A stretch of 56,944 nt of DNA from an uncultured Prevotellaceae bacterium (GTDB lineage: Bacteria > Bacteroidota > Bacteroidia > Bacteroidales > Bacteroidaceae), in NCBI GenBank assembly GCA_900316355.1, contig ONCQ01000014.1, positions 1 through 56,944 on the forward strand, read 5' to 3'. Below the pieces are notes generated by a model, which was not told the origin of the DNA, did no database searches, and saw only the letters and a program-made list of their open reading frames with translations. Of the stretch, positions 14,814 through 24,596 are shown in pieces. The translations under genes and the position numbers were made by a program. Positions within the stretch are counted from its first letter, which is position 1. Each line of letters begins with the position of its first letter.

Positions 14814-17800
14814 TTATCTCACGATGATCTTCTGGTGGTTGACGATATAGAGTCCCTTGCGAGCGGGGATGGTGGCTTGCTTGAGCACGAAGCCCTGCCA
14901 GATGACAGCGCCGTTGAGTGCTACCACCACGACTTCCTGCGGCTCGCTGACAGCGATGCGGATAGTGCCGAGACCTCCAAAGGCCTGCAGCGTGGGTTCT
15001 GCATTCACTTCCTCGGTGACGCCTTCGATGGCATCGTAAATCTCACCAGGTTCCAGCTCATGCATCTCAGTAGAGTAGAGCGCGAATTGTGAGATGGTAT
15101 GGCATTTCTGTCCGCTTTGGTTGCTGACAATGCCGATGCTCACTTCAGTGGGTTCATTGAGGATGAAGACGCAGTTCTTGTCGCATCGTGCATATCCCAA
15201 GGCTTCAGCTGCGAGGTCGCCATAGTCGGGAAGCCCCTTGCCCGCAGCCACGGCGAGGTAGTTGGGACCATAGTTCTTTTCATAGCTGCCACTGATGCTG
15301 TTCAGCTCATAGGCGCCGGCAGGCAATGTGACCACCTGATAGAGCTTGAGGTTCTTCACAGCGTTTGCAAAGCCGTCCCATGTGGTAGAGAGTGTCAGGT
15401 TGCTACCCTTGTTCGTGTCAACATGGAACTCTGTTGTGACATTGCCGTTGACAACGCTGTTCTCCTGAATCCACGGTGAACCGAGTTTCTTGAAACGCGA
15501 TGACGCGGTCGGGTTGACAGTGCCTGAACCCGTTGTGAAGGGCGCTTGGTAGTTCTTCAGATAGGTGGACGTGACATTGGTCTTGTTGCTGGTGAAATCG
15601 AGGAAGAAGATACCGCGTGAGTTGCTCCATGCATCGCCGTCAGGACCGAAGTTGGAGCGCACGCCGGTGTAGCCGTTCTTGGAGTGGTCAACGACATCAC
15701 CGCTGGACTGGTTGAAGTCGTAGTAGAGCATGAGATATGCCGTGTTCTCAGGATCCTCAATGGGCTCATTGGCTATCTGGCGTATCTTGCTGGCTGTGAG
15801 CGCGGTGCTCCACATGCGCAGCTCATCTACAATCGCATTCATGGGAGCCTCGGAGCCACCCATGCGGAATTGCGACCATTTGGTGGAGTTGCTGCCAGGA
15901 GTGATGCTTGAGCCAAACTGTACGCCATCTCGGAAGAAGGTGACAGCACCAGAGCTATATACAACGGCATAGTGGTGCCATTCATTGGGGATGACATACT
16001 CGACAGCCGATTTCTTGACGGAGTTTCTCACATAGACGTTCATGCTGCCGTCAGCGTTGACATTCAAGAGGAAGGTGCTTGCGGCATCGCCCATCTGGCA
16101 ACCCTTCTCCAGCAGTGTGCCAGGATACATCCACCACTCAATGGAGAAGTTGCCTATCTGGCGTGCAGGCATTGGCGACGGTGCTACAAGCTCATCATCC
16201 TCAGCGTCGAACTTAAGACCTGTCTGGCCGTCAGCATTGCAGACCGTGATGGCATTCGAGCGTGTGAGGCTGTTTTGTCCCACTTCGTTGGCGGCTGTAA
16301 GGGTGACGTCGTAGATACCAGGACGGTCTATGACAACGCTGCCGCTCTGGCACTTGGCGATATACGATACTTGGGCGTTGTAGATGGTCCAGTTCCAGGA
16401 TGCCGGGTCAAACTTGGAGGCATCGATAAGATTGATCTTCTCGCCCTTGATGGCCACATAGTTCTGGATGGTGAACGCGCACTGTGGAGCCACCTTCACC
16501 ACCTGAATCTGTTTCTCAGTAGTGTTGCTGCCAGCTGCTGTCGTTGCCGTCAGACGAACGGTGTAGGTGCCGGATGCCTTGTAGGTGGCCGTAGCGTTGA
16601 TGCCCTTGACCGTCTGCTGGTCAGCACCCTCCAGGGTCCATTCGTAGGTGGCTTCCTGCAGCGGGGTAGAGGTGTTGATGAAAGTGACATGTTCGCCGGC
16701 TGCAATTCTGTCAACAGGCAGGCGGAAGTCTGCTGTCGGAGCCTGAATAGCCTGTACGTTGACCTGCGTGCTCAGTTCGTGCGTTTCGCCGGTGATATTG
16801 GTCGTATTCAGGGTAATGGTTTGTTCGCCGGGTGTGTTAAAGACGAAGATGGGCTCCTGTGCAGTTGAGGAACCTTGCTCAGCACCTGTTGCCGTCCAGT
16901 TCCACTTGGTGGTGCTGGGTGAGCTCAGATCCTTCACTTTCACGGGTACGCCGACATATACAGCGTCGCTCTCCAACTGGAATTTGGAAACAGCTGATGG
17001 CGTCAGAGGGTTCACACGGTTTCCGATAGGCAGGTCATAGGGTGTGAAGGTTCCCGTTGATGCCGTGAGGTTGATATGATGTTGTCCCTTGGCATCCACC
17101 ATGAATGTGTTGTCTCCCTCCTCCCTCAGGTCCATCTTGTAGTAATGTGTGAGATGGCTGTAGAGCATGGGGTAGGCGTAAGAATCCTTGTAGGCGCTTG
17201 AGATCTCATTGGCAGAACGTGCGTAATCCCAAATACGGAGCTCGTCGAAATAACCATTGAAGGGTGCATTCACACGTTGCTTGTTATTGGTCGTCGTGCC
17301 TTCAGTGACACCTACCAACAAATCATTGGCACCACCGAGGCCGCTGTTGTTGTAGCGGCTGTTCCAGTTCACTTTTCGTGAGCCATTGATGTATAGCTGC
17401 ATATTGCTGCCGTTGACGACGATGGCAATATGATAGTTGGTATTCGTGGACACGCCAGGGCCTGTCGTGTAGTCACCGCCGTCAAAGCCTAATTCAGGTG
17501 TTTTGTTGCCATTGATCTTAAAGAAGAACTTTCCGTTGGAAGCCTTCAGGCCAAAGCCGCCGGTAGAGGGTATGGTGGTGGGGCGGATGCAGAACTCGAT
17601 GGTGTAGGCATTGGTCGTTCCCTTGGTAAAGGCGGGGACTGTGAAGACGGCATTTGTCAGCGAAAGAACGTTGTTATTTCCTCCTGTTGTCTCTGCCGGG
17701 ACGACAGCTGCCGCAGACATCTCGCTCTCGCAGTCAGTGCCATTAACGTCATAGACTGCGCTGACTTTATAGGTGCCGACAGGGTCAATGTCTGCGCTGA

Positions 17801-19442
17801 GGCCGGAGGCTCCGACTTCCTTCTGCAGGATGTTATCCTGATAGATGCGGTATCCTTTGATGGGATAGGGGGCTGACAGGGGTTCGTTCCATGAGAGCGT
17901 GGTCCCTGAGATAGCCAGGTTGTAGGGGGTAGGAATCTTCTCGTAGCGGGCATTCGTGGTAATGGTGGTCTTCGCGCCTGCATTGGCGATGACCTTGCCT
18001 TCTTCTTCAATATCGAACGGAATCTCTATGCCCTCGCGGTCGGTGGTGTAGTCGATGATGCTGGCATTGTAGATTCTTCCGCTTCCCTGTGCCCAGGCGC
18101 GTGTCTCCACGCGGAAGAAGTACTTCAGCGGCTGCCCGTCATCCATGCCATCCACGAGGTCTGTGAGGTCATAGCCGAACTCCATCGGTTCCGTATGCAG
18201 GTCTCCGTCGGCCCATTTGCCAAGCATCGGCACGGCGGGGTCGGGTTCTGTGGCACTGGGCACGACTCCCTTTCCGAGTCCACGGTAGGAGAAGTGGCGC
18301 AGATAGGTCTCCTTCTCCGGCGCTGTAGCGTTGAGGTTCTTGGCAACACCAATATAAAGAGCAATTTCTGAACGGTGGTCGTAGTCCATCTTCACCTTCA
18401 GCGTGCGAAGCGGACGATAGTCGCGGCGCACTGTGTAGTATTCCGGCGTCCAGTAACCTGTCGCCGTTGCTGTGGGACGTGCCTCGGCGTAAGGACAGTA
18501 GATGAAACCTTTGTTGCACCAGTTGCCCCATGAGTTCACGATGATCCATGCGCCAACCTCATTCTGTCCCTTCGAGTTATTGGCTTCACCTTTCGTGCCG
18601 TTGTTGTCGAGGTCGAATTCAATGCGGTCGTCATAGCCCACGATGGTGAGAGCGTGATCAACGCTCGTGCCCCAGTTCTGTACGTAATACATTCCCGTGA
18701 CGCCGATTTCATCGTTGGTGCTGGTCTTGGGTATGGTCTTCCAGTTGCCGCCTGACGCCACGCCGACACCTACGATGCCACCTGCTGAGAAGCTGTCATC
18801 GCCACAGTGGTTCCACAAATAGTTCTTCACCAGTTCGCTGCCTTCCTCAGTATTCACTGCGGGGAAGTTGGCTGTGCCTGAGATGCGGTTGTTCATGGCG
18901 TGCAGCCATTTGTCATAGCCTTGCATCCAGCCATAGTTGCTGTCCTTGGTGTCGCAGTCCTGGTTGCCGAAGAGGTCGCTGTAGGTCTTGCCGCCATACA
19001 CCACGCTGTTGGGGATGCCATTGTGCTGTGCCATGATTTCCTTGGAGCACATGCCGTTGTCAGGCCATGTCATCAGCCATGTGAAATGGGTCGGATAGAT
19101 ATTCTCTGGCTTGGAGCCGTCAGCCCAGCGGGAAGCGTTCATCTCGTGGGTGAACATATAATAGATGCGCGATGCCGAGCCGCAGGAGCCGCCATCCTGG
19201 TTGATGACGGGCGGGAAGGCATTGGTGAGGGCATTGTTCCAGTGGTCGGGGCGTTGCTGCCCTGCTACACGGCGAGCCTTCACGCGTTTCGTCATGCGTG
19301 ACTGTTCTATCTGGTTGAAGTGGGGCGTGGGGTCGTAATCGGGATATTTGTCGCGATCCCAAGCGATGTCTTGTGCCTGAAGGGTTCCGAAGCCTGCTGC
19401 GAGTAGAACCGTGGCGAGGAGAGATTTGCAGTTCTTCATCAT
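14814..19442 (-). CDS. Papain-like (C1) T9SS-secreted cysteine protease with LamG and PKD domains
   Basis: 1542 residues. Signal peptide (about 1-24, ending LQAQ), then a papain-type catalytic domain (about 60-330): PPVINQDGGSCGSAS with Cys87 and the oxyanion Gln82, VDHALTIVGYDD with His263, and VNSWGNWCNKGFIYCPY with Asn303. Downstream are a linker with an FN3-like segment, a LamG/concanavalin-type domain (about 590-780), two or three PKD-like domains (about 800-1080), a second LamG-type domain (about 1085-1260) and a C-terminal region ending GLYIVNHQKIIVR, which fits a T9SS type A sorting tail. The product should be exported and displayed or released at the cell surface, with the LamG/PKD parts binding glycans or protein. 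It follows the dsbD-type gene by 34 bases, a plausible link for a Cys-containing exported enzyme. Confidence 0.88.
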   Translation of the reverse strand: MMKNCKSLLATVLLAAGFGTLQAQDIAWDRDKYPDYDPTPHFNQIEQSRMTKRVKARRVAGQQRPDHWNNALTNAFPPVINQDGGSCGSASRIYYMFTHEMNASRWADGSKPENIYPTHFTWLMTWPDNGMCSKEIMAQHNGIPNSVVYGGKTYSDLFGNQDCDTKDSNYGWMQGYDKWLHAMNNRISGTANFPAVNTEEGSELVKNYLWNHCGDDSFSAGGIVGVGVASGGNWKTIPKTSTNDEIGVTGMYYVQNWGTSVDHALTIVGYDDRIEFDLDNNGTKGEANNSKGQNEVGAWIIVNSWGNWCNKGFIYCPYAEARPTATATGYWTPEYYTVRRDYRPLRTLKVKMDYDHRSEIALYIGVAKNLNATAPEKETYLRHFSYRGLGKGVVPSATEPDPAVPMLGKWADGDLHTEPMEFGYDLTDLVDGMDDGQPLKYFFRVETRAWAQGSGRIYNASIIDYTTDREGIEIPFDIEEEGKVIANAGAKTTITTNARYEKIPTPYNLAISGTTLSWNEPLSAPYPIKGYRIYQDNILQKEVGASGLSADIDPVGTYKVSAVYDVNGTDCESEMSAAAVVPAETTGGNNNVLSLTNAVFTVPAFTKGTTNAYTIEFCIRPTTIPSTGGFGLKASNGKFFFKINGNKTPELGFDGGDYTTGPGVSTNTNYHIAIVVNGSNMQLYINGSRKVNWNSRYNNSGLGGANDLLVGVTEGTTTNNKQRVNAPFNGYFDELRIWDYARSANEISSAYKDSYAYPMLYSHLTHYYKMDLREEGDNTFMVDAKGQHHINLTASTGTFTPYDLPIGNRVNPLTPSAVSKFQLESDAVYVGVPVKVKDLSSPSTTKWNWTATGAEQGSSTAQEPIFVFNTPGEQTITLNTTNITGETHELSTQVNVQAIQAPTADFRLPVDRIAAGEHVTFINTSTPLQEATYEWTLEGADQQTVKGINATATYKASGTYTVRLTATTAAGSNTTEKQIQVVKVAPQCAFTIQNYVAIKGEKINLIDASKFDPASWNWTIYNAQVSYIAKCQSGSVVIDRPGIYDVTLTAANEVGQNSLTRSNAITVCNADGQTGLKFDAEDDELVAPSPMPARQIGNFSIEWWMYPGTLLEKGCQMGDAASTFLLNVNADGSMNVYVRNSVKKSAVEYVIPNEWHHYAVVYSSGAVTFFRDGVQFGSSITPGSNSTKWSQFRMGGSEAPMNAIVDELRMWSTALTASKIRQIANEPIEDPENTAYLMLYYDFNQSSGDVVDHSKNGYTGVRSNFGPDGDAWSNSRGIFFLDFTSNKTNVTSTYLKNYQAPFTTGSGTVNPTASSRFKKLGSPWIQENSVVNGNVTTEFHVDTNKGSNLTLSTTWDGFANAVKNLKLYQVVTLPAGAYELNSISGSYEKNYGPNYLAVAAGKGLPDYGDLAAEALGYARCDKNCVFILNEPTEVSIGIVSNQSGQKCHTISQFALYSTEMHELEPGEIYDAIEGVTEEVNAEPTLQAFGGLGTIRIAVSEPQEVVVVALNGAVIWQGFVLKQATIPARKGLYIVNHQKIIVR

Positions 19443-19476
19443 AAAGTGTGGTTAGTTGAGTTCATAGATGGGGGGC

Positions 19477-21561
19477 TCAGCGCGTCTTGAATTCCTCCAA
19501 ACCGCGTTGTAGCCATTGAATGTATTGGTTGATATTTTCATCATAGCTGTAAGACCCGGCCATGGGACGGGCATCATGATCCACAAGGACATAGAACGGC
19601 TGTGTCTGGGCGCCGAACTTGTAGCGTTGCAGGTAGCTCCATTTATCGCCTATGGTGCGCAGCTTGCTGGTGGAACCGTCGGTTTCCGTGACTTTAATGT
19701 TCTCCGGAAGCGGCGTTTTGTCATCCACATAGAGGCTGATGAGCACATAGTCTTCTGTCATCAGCTGGCGCACTTTGGCATCGGGCCACACGGCAGCTTC
19801 CATCTTGCGGCAGTTGACGCATCCGAAGCCCGTGAAGTCCAGCATCGCAGGCTTTCCGGCCTTTCGTGCAGCAGCCATGCCCTCTTCATAGTCGGTATAG
19901 ACCGCTTCCACGGTGTTCGCATTGAGGTTGAAGTCCTGTGTCCACATGGGTGGTGCGAAGGCACTGACAGCCTTGCAGGGAGCCCCCCACAGGCCTGGCA
20001 CCATGTACAGCGCGAAGGCCAGCACGCAGAGGGCCGAGAGGAAGCGCGTCACACCAATCTTCGGACGGACCACGACATTGCCCTCCTCATCATATTCATC
20101 TTCGTCATGCGGCAGGCGAATCCAACCTAACAGGTAGAACCCCATGAGGGCGAAGATAAGAATCCATAGGCACAGGAATGTCTCACGATCCAGCAGACGC
20201 CAGCCGTAGGCCAGGTCGGCCACACTTAGGAACTTCAGCGCAAAGGCCAGCTCCACCAGTCCGAGAACCACCTTGATGACATTCATCCAGTTGCCGCTCT
20301 TGGGCGCAGACTTCAGCCACGTGGGGAACATCGCAAAGAGCGTGAAGGGAGCTGCCAGGGCAAGGGCGAAGCCCAACATGCCTATTGTCGGGGCCACAAC
20401 GGAGCCGCTGGTGACCATATCCACGAGCAACAGTCCGATGATAGGACCCGTGCAGGAAAAACTCACAACCACCAGTGTCAGCGCCATGAAGAAGATGCTC
20501 AGCAGTCCCGTGGTGGAACTCGCTTTCTCATCCATCTTCGTGCTCCACGAAGAAGGCAGTGTCATCTCGAAGCCGCCAAGGAAGGAGGCAGCAAAGACCA
20601 CCAGCAGGGCGAAGAGAAAGAGGTTGAAGATGGCGTTGGTGCTCAGGGCGTTCAAGGATGACGGGCCCCAGATGAGTGTCACCAGCAAGCCTAAGCCCAC
20701 ATAGATGACCACGATGGAGAGACCATAGAGTATCGCATCACTGATACCTTTCTGCTTATCATCTTTCGCCCGCTTCAGGAAAAAAGAGACGGTCATCGGG
20801 ATGATGGGCCACACACAAGGGGTCAAGAGGGCTATCAGACCGCCGATGATGCCAAGGAAAAAGATGCCCCAAAGGGAGCGTGACTGAGTATCGCTGGCGG
20901 CATCAAAAGCTTTCAGCTCATCGACGACAGGAGTCCAAAGGCCCCCTCCCTGTCCCCCCTCAAGGGGGAGGACGTTTTGCGCTTGAGCGGTAGCGTCTGT
21001 TCTTTCTTGTTCAATGTCAGCCTGTTCTCCAGTCTTGTCAGGTGACAACTCCTCCCGTTGAGGGGAGGCGGGGGAGGGGTCTGTGGCTGAGTCCGCAGCC
21101 TTTCTCTCTCCCTTAAACCCAAACTCCACATTTGTGGGCGGCATACATTCCTCGTCGTTGCAGGCGCCATAGCGGAGGTAACCCACTGCTTTCCAGGCAC
21201 CGCCAGTGAGGCGCAGGCGTTGCGTGGCTTTGGCTGAACGCTCTACATACGTGACCTCGCACTCAAACACAGGGTCTTCAATGCGGGTGGGAGTGGGAGA
21301 GAGCTTCAGCGCCCCAGAGGGTTGAGCGCCCTCCAGCGTTTCCATCGTGATGGTCATGGGGGTGGGGCCGCCACTGTTGTCGGGGCCATAGACATGCCAC
21401 CCTTCATCTATGGCAAAGGTGAAGATGATATCTATGAGGTCATCGTGGCCGCTCACGGCTTTCTGTTCCACTTGGACCTTGACGGGGCGCGACGGGCCTC
21501 CCTGTGCGTACGCTATCGCGCACGCGAGAAAAATAAATAAAAGGGAAAAGAGCCTTTTCAT
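19477..21561 (-). CDS. dsbD: DsbD-type thiol:disulfide interchange protein
   Basis: 694 residues from the ATG at 21561 (MKRLFSLLFIFLACAIAYAQ is a clean signal peptide; a longer upstream reading has no such start). An N-terminal DsbC-like domain (about 22-150) is followed by a linker, a CcdA-type membrane domain with about eight TM helices carrying the redox cysteines in LLTPCVWPIIP and VVSFSCTGPIIG, and a C-terminal thioredoxin-like domain with GFGCVNCRKMEAAVWPD (CVNC). It carries electrons from cytoplasmic thioredoxin to periplasmic partners. The linker (about residues 160-207: ASPQREELSP...VLPLEGGQGGGLW) is encoded by palindromic element B, inserted in frame between two domains. A TATCTTTG promoter element lies 24 bases upstream. 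Confidence 0.94.
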   Translation of the reverse strand: MKRLFSLLFIFLACAIAYAQGGPSRPVKVQVEQKAVSGHDDLIDIIFTFAIDEGWHVYGPDNSGGPTPMTITMETLEGAQPSGALKLSPTPTRIEDPVFECEVTYVERSAKATQRLRLTGGAWKAVGYLRYGACNDEECMPPTNVEFGFKGERKAADSATDPSPASPQREELSPDKTGEQADIEQERTDATAQAQNVLPLEGGQGGGLWTPVVDELKAFDAASDTQSRSLWGIFFLGIIGGLIALLTPCVWPIIPMTVSFFLKRAKDDKQKGISDAILYGLSIVVIYVGLGLLVTLIWGPSSLNALSTNAIFNLFLFALLVVFAASFLGGFEMTLPSSWSTKMDEKASSTTGLLSIFFMALTLVVVSFSCTGPIIGLLLVDMVTSGSVVAPTIGMLGFALALAAPFTLFAMFPTWLKSAPKSGNWMNVIKVVLGLVELAFALKFLSVADLAYGWRLLDRETFLCLWILIFALMGFYLLGWIRLPHDEDEYDEEGNVVVRPKIGVTRFLSALCVLAFALYMVPGLWGAPCKAVSAFAPPMWTQDFNLNANTVEAVYTDYEEGMAAARKAGKPAMLDFTGFGCVNCRKMEAAVWPDAKVRQLMTEDYVLISLYVDDKTPLPENIKVTETDGSTSKLRTIGDKWSYLQRYKFGAQTQPFYVLVDHDARPMAGSYSYDENINQYIQWLQRGLEEFKTR
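20939..21082. repeat. Paired palindromic element B (in frame in dsbD)
   Basis: About 144 bp. The left end has CCCCCCTCAAGGGGG within a C-rich then G-rich run; the right end has CTCCCGTTGAGGGGAG, with outer flanks GGCCCCCTCCC and GGGAGGGGTCT inverted relative to each other. The spacer differs from the other elements. It keeps the dsbD frame open and adds about 48 residues of linker. Confidence 0.8.
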
Positions 21562-21584
21562 GTGTGGTGCTTGTATTTCGGGTG

Positions 21585-21592
21585 CAAAGATA
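21585..21592 (-). promoter_or_regulatory. -7 box TATCTTTG for dsbD
   Basis: TATCTTTG on the minus strand, 24 bases before the dsbD ATG. It fixes the short start and makes the longer upstream reading unlikely. A -33 box is not clear. Confidence 0.6.
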
Positions 21593-21699
21593 GTAAAAAT
21601 ATTTGGCATAGTCGAATTTTTTGCACATTTTATCATTTGGCGCCCCTGCTTTTTATGTTTCTTATCAATTTTTTTGCGTGGCCGTATCGTATAATGTCG

Positions 21700-21707
21700 T
21701 ATCTTTG
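21700..21707 (+). promoter_or_regulatory. -7 box TATCTTTG for the outer-membrane barrel gene
   Basis: TATCTTTG lies 13 bases before the ATG at 21721. TTTG at 21673-21676 is a possible -33 box, although the 23-base spacing is slightly long. Confidence 0.55.
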
Positions 21708-21720
21708 CCCCGACTTTACC

Positions 21721-24258
21721 ATGATTGTGAGTTATCATCATATTCCGAAGTGCCTTTTGACGCTGCTGTACTTGCTGCTGGCAGATACGGCCTGCGCTGT
21801 CTGTATGCGGGATACGCTCAAGGTGGAGGCGGACACGATACTGATGCGCGAGCTCACCGTAACAGGTGCTCTGCATCCTGTTGCCATGCACGGTGACACT
21901 TTGGTCTATGATGTCACGGCATTCTCTCTGCCTGTCGGTTCGCGGCTGAGGGAACTGCTAAGCCGCCTTCCGGGCGTTGAGGTGTCGTCTGATGGCACGA
22001 TAAAAGCCCAGGGGTTGAATATTAGTTGCCTGTTACTGAACGGCCGCGACTTTTTCTCCGGTAATCGCACCATCGTCCTCGATAATCTGCCTGCAGACGT
22101 TCTGATGGATATCCGCATATACGAACGTGTGCAGAAGGATGAGGAAGGCACCGGACTACATTCGCTCACGGAACGTGTCATGGATTTGACCACGACACCC
22201 AATAATAACCGTGGTTGGTTTGTCGATGTCACTGGGGCTGGCGGTTATGACCGTCGCTATTCGGGCAATGCCAGTGCCAGTCGCTTTGATGAGAAATATC
22301 AGCACATGCTTACAGTCTCTCTGGATAATCTCCCTGAAGCGTTCGGACTTGGAGATTCCTTCTACGATAAAATGGAGAAAAACACGCAGACCAGCGATCC
22401 GCATCATCGCAATGTGAGTGCTGTCTTGGGAAAGAAAACAGAGCGATGGGATGTGTCAGGATCGGTGTCATACTCCAACACGAAAGCAACCCAAAAGGCT
22501 GAAAGTCTGACGGAGCAGATCCTCACTTCAGGGCATCTTTTTTCCCGTGCTTCTAATCAAAGTGACGAACGGACCCATTCCATCGCTGCAACGGGCCACG
22601 TGGAATGTAGCGATTCCATGATGACAATCTCGTTGGACCCGCAGCTTTCTTGGACTCGCCTGAACGATGAAAATAACTTCCTCACAGTTGCCTCAAACCG
22701 TGCTTTGAACGATGTGCTGGAATGGGCCGATATCACTTCAACTTCTCCTTTCTTGTTAAATAGACAAACATCTGAGAACTATGAGACTATAAAGTCATGG
22801 GATGCGGCTCTTACGGCACGCCTTCGCCGTCGTTTGAGCGCTCGAGGACGAGCCCTGACAGTCACCGCCTCATGGTCGCTCACGGATCTGAATTCGTCCA
22901 TTTCATCGTTGTCTGTGACGCGGTACTTCAAGACCCATCAGGAAACTCGTCAGTTGCGCACCTCCAACCGTCCTGACCGCGACCATCAAGCTCGTTTGCG
23001 TGTGGCATGGATAGAGCCGCTCGGAAAATATATCAAGCTCAAGGGTGAGTACAGCATTTCCTATCGTACAGAACAAATCCGAGAATCAGTTTATGCCGAT
23101 TCCATCTATTCCGAACAGCGTTCCCGTGATGCTAATTACCGCTATTTGAATCAGGTGGCTCGCCTCTTGATGCAGTGGTCTCCATCGGAAAAGCTCTTCT
23201 TAGCGGTGGGTGGGCATTATAATCCTGTTCGTTCTTCTATTCGTTACTTGTGGCAAGGCAGCTATCTCAGCCGAACCAACGTCGTGGACCAGTTCGCTCC
23301 GGAGATGAACTTCTATTACCGCTCTCCCAGTGGCTGGAATATCACTGCACAATACACGGGCAGTAGCCGACAGCCTGCCATGTTGAACCTCCTTCCCATC
23401 GTGGATGACACAGACCCCCTTCGTATTCAGGTCGGTAACCCATTGCTGAAACCCTCCTTCCTGCATCAGGCTTCCGCTACTTTCTTTTGGTTTGATCAGC
23501 CGACCCAGACTCAGCTGAATCTGCAGGCGCAAGGACAATGGGAGCAGAGGGCGATGACCGATGTCATCGAGATAGACCGTACACAGGGCGTCCGCCGTAC
23601 TTCAGTGGGCAATGTGGATGGTTGCCGTCAGTTTGGCGGGATATGGTCGGTTTCATCCGACTTTTCGCCCACATCACATTGGACCATAGACTTCCAGGGA
23701 GACATCCTGCATGCCCGTCGCGTAGGCTTGCAGGAACAGCGTGTTCCGCATGAGGGAGACGCCCCTTCGGCCATTGCCATTGAGGAGACGTCTTTTGTGA
23801 CCCACCATACTGTATGGCGACAGTTCTTGTCGCTGCAGTGGCACCCTGGCATTTTCTCGGTGAAACCTTATGCTTTTTCCTCTTACAACGGTCTGCACAC
23901 GGACAAGATCTCTCAGGCATCCTCCAACCTTTGGCTTTGGGGCGTCGGTCTCATCGGGCGTTTAGAGACCGCCAATGGGTGGAGTGCAGCCGTAGATGCC
24001 TCGCGCCAGAGTCGCCGCGGCTATACGGATGCTGTGGATAACGATGATGAGTGGCTCGTGGATTTCGAGGTCGCCTACTCCTTCCTCAAAGGACGCGCTG
24101 CGGAGGTCCGCCTGCAAGTCTGCGACCTCCTGCGCCAGCGCAGCATGGCACGTACGATGACCACCGTCTCCGAGCGCATGGAATCGACCTATCCTCACAG
24201 CGTCACCAGCTACATCCTCCTCAGCTTCACCTATCGTTTTTCGCTCATGGGGAAATAA
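21721..24258 (+). CDS. Outer-membrane beta-barrel protein (TonB-receptor-like)
   Basis: 845 residues from the ATG at 21721, which follows a TATCTTTG box; upstream in-frame ATGs precede that box. A hydrophobic leader (LLTLLYLLLADTACAV) is followed by a plug-like segment: LRELLSRLPGVEVSSDGTIKAQG and NGRDFFSGNRTIVLDNLPADVLMDIRIYER. This matches the plug region of the Bacteroidetes 'outer membrane beta-barrel' family related to TonB-dependent receptors. The remaining 600 residues alternate in beta-barrel fashion and end YILLSFTYRFSLMGK with an aromatic near the C-terminus. There is no carboxypeptidase-regulatory domain and no clear TonB box, so energy coupling is doubtful. It diverges from dsbD and has no SusD partner; the substrate is unknown. 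Confidence 0.82.
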   Translation: MIVSYHHIPKCLLTLLYLLLADTACAVCMRDTLKVEADTILMRELTVTGALHPVAMHGDTLVYDVTAFSLPVGSRLRELLSRLPGVEVSSDGTIKAQGLNISCLLLNGRDFFSGNRTIVLDNLPADVLMDIRIYERVQKDEEGTGLHSLTERVMDLTTTPNNNRGWFVDVTGAGGYDRRYSGNASASRFDEKYQHMLTVSLDNLPEAFGLGDSFYDKMEKNTQTSDPHHRNVSAVLGKKTERWDVSGSVSYSNTKATQKAESLTEQILTSGHLFSRASNQSDERTHSIAATGHVECSDSMMTISLDPQLSWTRLNDENNFLTVASNRALNDVLEWADITSTSPFLLNRQTSENYETIKSWDAALTARLRRRLSARGRALTVTASWSLTDLNSSISSLSVTRYFKTHQETRQLRTSNRPDRDHQARLRVAWIEPLGKYIKLKGEYSISYRTEQIRESVYADSIYSEQRSRDANYRYLNQVARLLMQWSPSEKLFLAVGGHYNPVRSSIRYLWQGSYLSRTNVVDQFAPEMNFYYRSPSGWNITAQYTGSSRQPAMLNLLPIVDDTDPLRIQVGNPLLKPSFLHQASATFFWFDQPTQTQLNLQAQGQWEQRAMTDVIEIDRTQGVRRTSVGNVDGCRQFGGIWSVSSDFSPTSHWTIDFQGDILHARRVGLQEQRVPHEGDAPSAIAIEETSFVTHHTVWRQFLSLQWHPGIFSVKPYAFSSYNGLHTDKISQASSNLWLWGVGLIGRLETANGWSAAVDASRQSRRGYTDAVDNDDEWLVDFEVAYSFLKGRAAEVRLQVCDLLRQRSMARTMTTVSERMESTYPHSVTSYILLSFTYRFSLMGK

Positions 24259-24497
24259 TCTACGCAGCTGCTGCAGCTTCTTCTCTTTCTTTTTAATCTT
24301 TCTCTTAGGGAAGAGAAGGGTTTGGGAAGAGGAACTTTTCTCTTTCTGTTGTTTCTTTCTCTTCTGCCCGTTATTTCACTATTGGCATCTACCCGTTTTA
24401 CCCGTTTCGATTAACATCATTTAATGGTTGTGGAAACTTTAACTAATCAGTGTGTTAACGTGAAAATGAGGAGTCGTTTCTTAAAAATCTTTGATTT
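24259..24497 (+). other. Intergenic stretch, pyrimidine-rich
   Basis: The 338-base gap before pfp starts with a GCAGCTGC palindrome, then a long C/T-rich run (TTCTCTTTC-type) and its purine-rich counterpart, which could pair and end the barrel transcript. ACCCGTTTTACCCGTTT is a small direct repeat near 24392. No reading frame of note. Confidence 0.5.
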
Positions 24498-24530
24498 TTT
24501 TGGAACATCGCGAAATTGTCCGTACCTTTG
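24498..24530 (+). promoter_or_regulatory. Promoter of pfp (TTTTG, 20 bases, TACCTTTG)
   Basis: -33 box TTTTG at 24498-24502 and -7 box TACCTTTG at 24523-24530, spaced 20 bases: a full match to the Bacteroidetes housekeeping promoter. It predicts an mRNA leader of about 60 bases. Confidence 0.8.
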
Positions 24531-24596
24531 TCCGGTTTTTTGAGGGCAATAGACAAAAAGAATCTTTATAATAACATATTAACAGTATCATTCACA

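Noticed and set aside
21562-21891. N-terminal extension of dsbD by about 110 residues
   Set aside because: It crosses a TATCTTTG promoter box and overlaps the divergent barrel gene; the ATG at 21561 starts a clean signal peptide.
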